NCBI GenBank assembly: GCA_963855995.1
Contig: OY979717.1
Span: forward strand, 20,249,906 to 20,313,905
Direction of reading: 5' to 3'
Length of the DNA: 64,000 bases
DNA from: Muricea muricata
Lineage: Eukaryota > Cnidaria > Anthozoa > Malacalcyonacea > Plexauridae
Shown: positions 59,700 through 64,000 of the stretch, in pieces
Numbering within the stretch: the first letter of the stretch is position 1
Layout: each line of letters starts with the position of its first letter
Notes under the pieces: generated by a model
Seen by the model: only the letters and a program-made list of their open reading frames with translations
Databases searched by the model: none
Told to the model about the DNA's origin: nothing
Position numbers and translations under genes: made by a program

Positions 59700-60032
59700 A
59701 TACCAACCGTATTAGCAACATCTGCTGGAACATTAACCAAGATGCATTAAAATGCATGATAAATAATAGAGGGCCGAGAATTGATCCTTGTGGAACTCCA
59801 CAGTTGACTGGATTGAATGAAGATCTTTCACCATTCAATGAAACACATTGCTGACGGGCAAATAGGTAATTTGTAAACCATTCTCTCTCTACGCCTATGA
59901 TTCCATACTCTGGTAACTTCGATATAATTAACGAGTGACTAAGAGTGTCAAACGCTTTACGAAGATCAATGAAGATTGCTCCAGTTAGTTGACCTTTGGC
60001 AATCTACGGTCAACTAACTGGAGCAATCTTCA
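59700..60032 (-). pseudogene. Non-LTR reverse transcriptase fragment
   Basis: The - strand reads GAIFIDLRKAFDTLSHSLII, then GVEREWFTNYLFARQQC, then VNCGVPQGSILGPLLFI. These are reverse transcriptase motifs of LINE elements (F.D..KAFD, G(V)PQGS.LGPLLF). It breaks off before the YADD box, and its 5' end turns into a 25-bp inverted repeat. Confidence 0.8.
59970..60032. repeat. Perfect 25-bp inverted repeat at the 5' end of the RT fragment
   Basis: tgaagattgctccagttagt plus tgacc (59970-59994) is followed after 13 bases by its exact complement (60008-60032). Confidence 0.85.
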
Positions 60033-60337
60033 GTATGGTAATCTAGTGTGACTACAGAAAAGTGAAGAAATATCAAGCTATGTTGAGCACAAAATGTTTA
60101 AAGGGTATTTTTCTTGTCAGGAACAGGATAAAGTAATTTTCAGGAACGGGATAAAACATTTTTGCTGTTGAGATTGTTAAATGGCCCCCAATCTAAGAAA
60201 GACTTTGCTTTGTAATTTGCTAGAAGGTTTGAAATTTCGTTAAACGTATATATTTACAAAAACCGATTAGATACTTTGTGTGCAAATCCACTCATTGCAC
60301 ACAGGGCATCAAAATTGCTTGTGTAGCCATAGTTAAA

Positions 60338-60550
60338 GTGCTGTAAGTCAACTAAACCTGGTTCACACTTGTAAGAATCGGAGATGATTCTCCTGGCCGA
60401 TGTGATTGTGTGAATTCTATAGCAATTGCGAAAGCAATCTAACATTTGTCCTATACTTTAGTTTGTTCATATATTCATTCACATGCGTGAGGAGAAAACC
60501 TCCAATTCTTATATAATACGACAAGTGTAAACCAGACTTAATGTGAACAA
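60338..60550. mobile_element. MITE with 'cctggttcacacttgt' ends
   Basis: 'taaacctggttcacacttgt' at the left is matched inverted by 'acaagtgtaaaccagactta' at the right, with further complementary inner sequence (gattctcctgg against ggagaaaacc). Confidence 0.55.
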
Positions 60551-61797
60551 ACGCTTTGTTTACATTCTGTATTTGTAGATATATACTATCACACTTTTAC
60601 TCATATATTAATATAAACCATGCAGAATTTGTATTCAAAATAAGTTGGAACGATGCGAAATCTGGCAGGTGCATATTTATTTTGTTGATATTCATTAATC
60701 TTGGTATCAGTTTTCGGTTCGAATTACAATGTTAAATGTATATAAGTACGGTATAGACCGTTCCTTTACAAAACTAATGTTTCGTTATATCTACTTAGAA
60801 TTAATATAGCTAAGCCTCTGTCAAACGAGGGTGAGAGTAAATTGAATATAGCAAAAATTGTGCTCAATATTAAAATGTGTCTTTCTTATAGTTGATTCTT
60901 TTGAGACTTTATAAGGGCGAAATTAAACGTAAATGTCAAGTTCAATAGGGAATGAGACTTTCTATAACCACCTAGTAGTCCTTCAGTATTTCAGAAACTG
61001 AGCATGTTAATATATAAAAATTGACAACACATATTACGGTAACTTTAGAGGTTCTTATTAATAAGCCTATAAAAAATATTCCTGTTTCGCTTCAAACATA
61101 GCTTGTCATATCTGGTCGAATTCTCTATAGAAACTCCCAAAACTATCAAGAACAATGCGCGATTCAATTGTTTACGTACTTGCTATGTTGTATCAATTGT
61201 ACATTGTTACGATCGATTTCACTGTGAGATTCTGAACTTCGTTCTTGGGAAGTTTTTTCACGATTGTATTTCACGTTTTAAAGGACATGATCGTGTTACG
61301 GAAAATAAGTGACACAAAATTGACTCTTTTTAACAATGTAGACAGTAACATTTCTTTACCAACTTTTTGTCCATGCATCAATAACACTGTAATTAAGCTT
61401 GCATGCTTGAGTAATACTCTAACCATACTCTAACACACAGTAATTTAGTAATGGTAACTTTCATGATTAGTCGATTTATGCCAACATAAAATATCCCCAA
61501 TGTGTGCTTTCAGGATGAGCAAACATGGGATCAGAGAAGAATCAGGAGATGGGATCACTGCATACGTTTACCACGCTTGCATGATGGAAATGTAGGCTAG
61601 AGTAACTTTGTATATATTCAATTTTTTAGAAAGGAAAATACGAAGGTCTTTTAAAGGAAGTACGAACAAAGTGTCAAGAGGAAACACTAAAGGTTGGAAT
61701 AACTTTCCATTGTTTGGATATCTCTTCTGTCGATTTCCTTGATAGTTAGGTAGTTTGATTGCTTTAATTTTATTCATGACCACATATGTTTCTTTAG
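60551..61797. other. No certain feature
   Basis: A candidate exon after tttcag at 61513 (DEQTWDQRRIRRWDHC, donor near 61592) is possible but not supported by similarity. Confidence 0.3.
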
Positions 61798-61845
61798 ATA
61801 AATAATTTGAAATCTCAAATAGCAGAAGAAGATGTGGCAATTCAG
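61798..61845 (+). CDS. Coiled-coil exon, EPS15-like
   Basis: A 48-bp phase 0-0 exon with acceptor tttctttag (61796-61797) and donor gtatg (61846). Encodes INNLKSQIAEEDVAIQ. With the next exon it matches, residue for residue in pattern, the coiled-coil region of EPS15/EPS15L1 (remembered as ISSLKTQIQSQESDLK and onward). EPS15 is an endocytic adaptor. Only two exons are visible; the EH domains were not found in the window. Confidence 0.6.
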
Positions 61846-61996
61846 GTATGTGAAATATGCATATTTAGGAACATACGCATAGGAAGAAGTACAAACTTGG
61901 GATGGTTTGCAGTATAACTCTGGCTCATATTTTAATCAATATACATCGCTCTTTTTTCGTATTTTTTAGAATTTTCTTTCTGCAAATTCATTTTAG

Positions 61997-62074
61997 ACAC
62001 AAGAAGATAAATTAAGTGCAGCAAGAAATAAATTAAGTAAATTAAGACAACAAGAGACGGAATTAGAAAAAGAG
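61997..62074 (+). CDS. Coiled-coil exon, EPS15-like (next exon)
   Basis: A 78-bp phase 0-0 exon (acceptor ttttag, ag at 61995-61996; donor gt at 62075). Encodes TQEDKLSAARNKLSKLRQQE and then TELEKE, a heptad-rich coil. The order QED.L..A...L..L.QEE..LE is the EPS15 pattern. The remainder of the gene would lie beyond the GPCR pseudogene or outside the window. Confidence 0.6.
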
Positions 62075-62414
62075 GTCAGAGTGTGATACGTATACATATA
62101 TGTTTTCTGTGATGATTTTGTGAAGTTAATATTTAAATTGAATTTTTTGTGAAATTGATATTTAAACTGAATCACAAGGCGTACACAGCTAATACCAATC
62201 TTGATCTAGTTGATCAATTCGGTCAGTTGATATAATTTGATCAAATATAATTTGAAAAAAACGGCGAATATCATCATCTTGGAAATGCCAACCGGAAATT
62301 AACCGTGTTGTTGCAGTTGGCGACTAAGGGTGACAGCTGTTCTTGTTGGAAATTACAGACGTGACATGTCCTGAACTGCATTTCTTGATTTCAGACAGCG
62401 ACTTCATGCACAAG

Positions 62415-62587
62415 TCCTTTTTACACGACCAAATTTTCTTTGACAAATTTCATGTGTGAAATGTTTTTTGACCATGTATTATAGATTAGGAACTCTCGAC
62501 AAATTTGTCAAAAATTTATAATTTACAAGGTGAAAAAACATTTGACACATGAAATTTTTCAAAGACAATATAGTCGTGTAAAAGGGG
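62415..62587. mobile_element. Foldback MITE
   Basis: 'cctttttacacgaccaaatt' plus 'ctttgacaaatttcatgtgt' is inverted at 62530-62587 (acacatgaaatttttcaaag, tagtcgtgtaaaaggg). Confidence 0.65.
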
Positions 62588-62645
62588 TTCTATCCCACTG
62601 CTAATCATTAGTCAGGCATCAAAACGACAGATGTTAACAAATTTG

Positions 62646-63566
62646 TCAAACTCGTTGAGTGACTATGTCATATACTTTCTTAGCTTCTTTGCGTAGAGCT
62701 GAGTTTTTCCAAACATATACGCAACAGTTAAATGTCGAATTCATTGTCAAGAATGCTCCTGCCCACAAACGAAAGATGAAGAAAATATAATACGAACTGT
62801 CACCTGGTTTGACAAAATTCTGTAAGATTTAGACCACCAGAGTTGGGGTAAAACACACTGTGAAAGTCACAGTAACAAGAACGTAAGCAGAACTAAGTTA
62901 AATATTTTGCAAGAAATGTCGTCGTTGTTCACGTGCATCTCTTGATTGGGAAATGTTATTATGGTGACGTTTCTTCCTTGCTATAATGTATATTGTAGTG
63001 TACATTACGCCTGTTGCCAGGAAAAGAATATTGATCTTTGTTATAACTACAATTACTTTAGTTGACGTCACTTTCATTGTTAGTAGCCACACTCCAATAA
63101 TAGTAATGCAAACTAAGATAGCACACCAAGATAGTTTAGGTTTCATTATAAAACGCTGATTATAGAACGGACAGCAAACTGCCATAAATCTCTTGGCATT
63201 CATGAGTAGTAGTATGTAGGATGACACACTGCAAAATAAATATCTGAGAATATTGTACAGCATTTCATAATATTGACAGTCTGCATCGTTTCTTGTAATC
63301 CCACTGTAAAAATACACCACTTACAATGGATGAACGACAGTGACGACTATAAAATCAAAACCAGACATCACTGCCACGAGGTAGAAGCTTGTTTTACTTC
63401 GAAGTAAACGTGATCTCACAAATGTACACAAAACTAAACCGTTTAACAATGTTCCAGCTGTAAAAAAGATCACATTTGTGAAACACAAAACTCTAACATT
63501 AGTAGCCAAGACTTCTGATCCTAATGAATAGATCCCGCATGTTTGAGTTGAGGTATTTGAACTCAT
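62646..63566 (-). pseudogene. Class A (rhodopsin-like) GPCR pseudogene, three in-frame TAA codons
   Basis: One exon of 307 codons runs from ATG 63566 (MSSNTSTQTC, an N-glycosylated start) to TGA 62646. TM1 has GTLLNGLVLC (Asn1.50), TM2 has VMSGFDF (Asp2.50), TM3 starts with the conserved Cys (DADCQYYE) and ends NAKRFMAV where DRY is expected, TM4 has SWCAILVC, TM6 has TFTVCFTPT, and TM7 has MNSTFNCCVYVW in place of NPxxY. TAA codons interrupt codons 82, 223 and 246; otherwise all seven helices and the C-terminal helix (ALRKEAKKVY) are in frame without indels. That suggests recent inactivation. Ligand unknown. Confidence 0.85.
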
Positions 63567-63749
63567 TGTCTTGTACAACGTATTCTTCTCTAAAGCAGCT
63601 TCATGCACCTTGAAGTATTGAACTGACTATGTTGAAATGACTCAAACATTACACTAATTGCTAGCAGCTGTTTCTTTAACCAACGCAATTAGGTGAACGC
63701 TTAGCAAGTCACAAGTATCGTATCTTATTTTTTCAATATTTTTTTCAAG

Positions 63750-64000
63750 ACCATGCACCTTCACATAGTATTTGTATAGTATTGCAGATAATTCTACATC
63801 GCTACCGGTTTTCGTCTCCATACGTATAAAATGAAAACATTTCAATGTTAGTTTAAATTTATTAAATATTTTGAAGTTGAAATTGAATATACAAAAAATT
63901 AATTCAATATATTCCATTTTACTCCTGGGAAATTTTACTTTCTATTCGCACTTCCACAGTATATAAATAGTGCGCTGATTTCAAAGGTATCATTTTACGC
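63750..64000. other. Upstream flank of the GPCR pseudogene
   Basis: A - strand frame (63654-63917) with an inner Met gives a 55-residue peptide (SDVELSAILYKYYVKVHG). It has no recognised domain and may be chance. Confidence 0.2.

Noticed and set aside
63654..63917. - strand frame upstream of the GPCR
   Set aside because: AT-rich start, no domain, no link to the GPCR reading frame.

Overview
The window is nuclear DNA from an animal. It is AT-rich, intron-containing and packed with transposons. Several things point to an invertebrate, most likely a cnidarian (inference): a secreted Apple + fibrinogen-like protein of a kind common in cnidarians, a Mab-21/cGAS-like nucleotidyltransferase, Penelope-like elements with hammerhead ribozymes, a Merlin transposase, and a TTAGGG tract. 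No species can be named from the sequence alone. Most long open frames here are translations of microsatellites.

Layout. 1-5.3 kb: + strand exons of an LRR/EGF-like single-pass membrane protein (LRR C-cap, three EGF exons of which two are decayed, TM exon, acidic tail). 5.3-14.3 kb: no gene recognised; several MITEs, two with exact 8-bp target duplications. 14.3-19.7 kb: a near-perfect 5.4-kb palindrome. Each arm carries the same two small intact genes (a Cys/His-rich protein and a zinc-finger protein) behind a dense CRE/CCAAT/TATA promoter, with a centre built from short palindromes. 19.7-29.9 kb: two inverted ~1.8-kb repeat arms, a Penelope 3' end and a decayed copy of the Apple/fibrinogen-like gene.

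25.9-34.7 kb: the intact Apple/fibrinogen-like gene, four exons with matching phases and 334 codons; one inverted arm and a hammerhead-bearing repeat sit in its introns. 37.6-39.3 kb: a palindromic Penelope fragment with one intact and one deleted hammerhead, plus a further hammerhead, between (TA)n tracts. 40-43.2 kb: mariner-type MITE, Merlin transposase pseudogene, interstitial TTAGGG array, foldback element, minisatellite. 43.5-47.4 kb: a decayed non-LTR retrotransposon with a TTAA-flanked MITE inside it, then a stray exon of the Apple/fibrinogen-like family.

49.9-51.5 kb: a 524-aa cGAS-like (Mab-21) protein with all three catalytic acidic positions. Its stop codon lies about 45 bp before a 1.7-kb tetranucleotide satellite whose unit changes stepwise along its length. 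56-62 kb: a terminal exon with a KIF4/CXC-type cysteine cluster, hAT MITEs, two transposon ORF fragments, and two coiled-coil exons that resemble EPS15. 62.6-63.6 kb: a class A GPCR pseudogene with three in-frame TAA codons.

The best candidates for something undescribed are the palindromic two-gene cassette (14.3-19.7 kb), the set of hammerhead ribozymes, and the cGAS-like enzyme.
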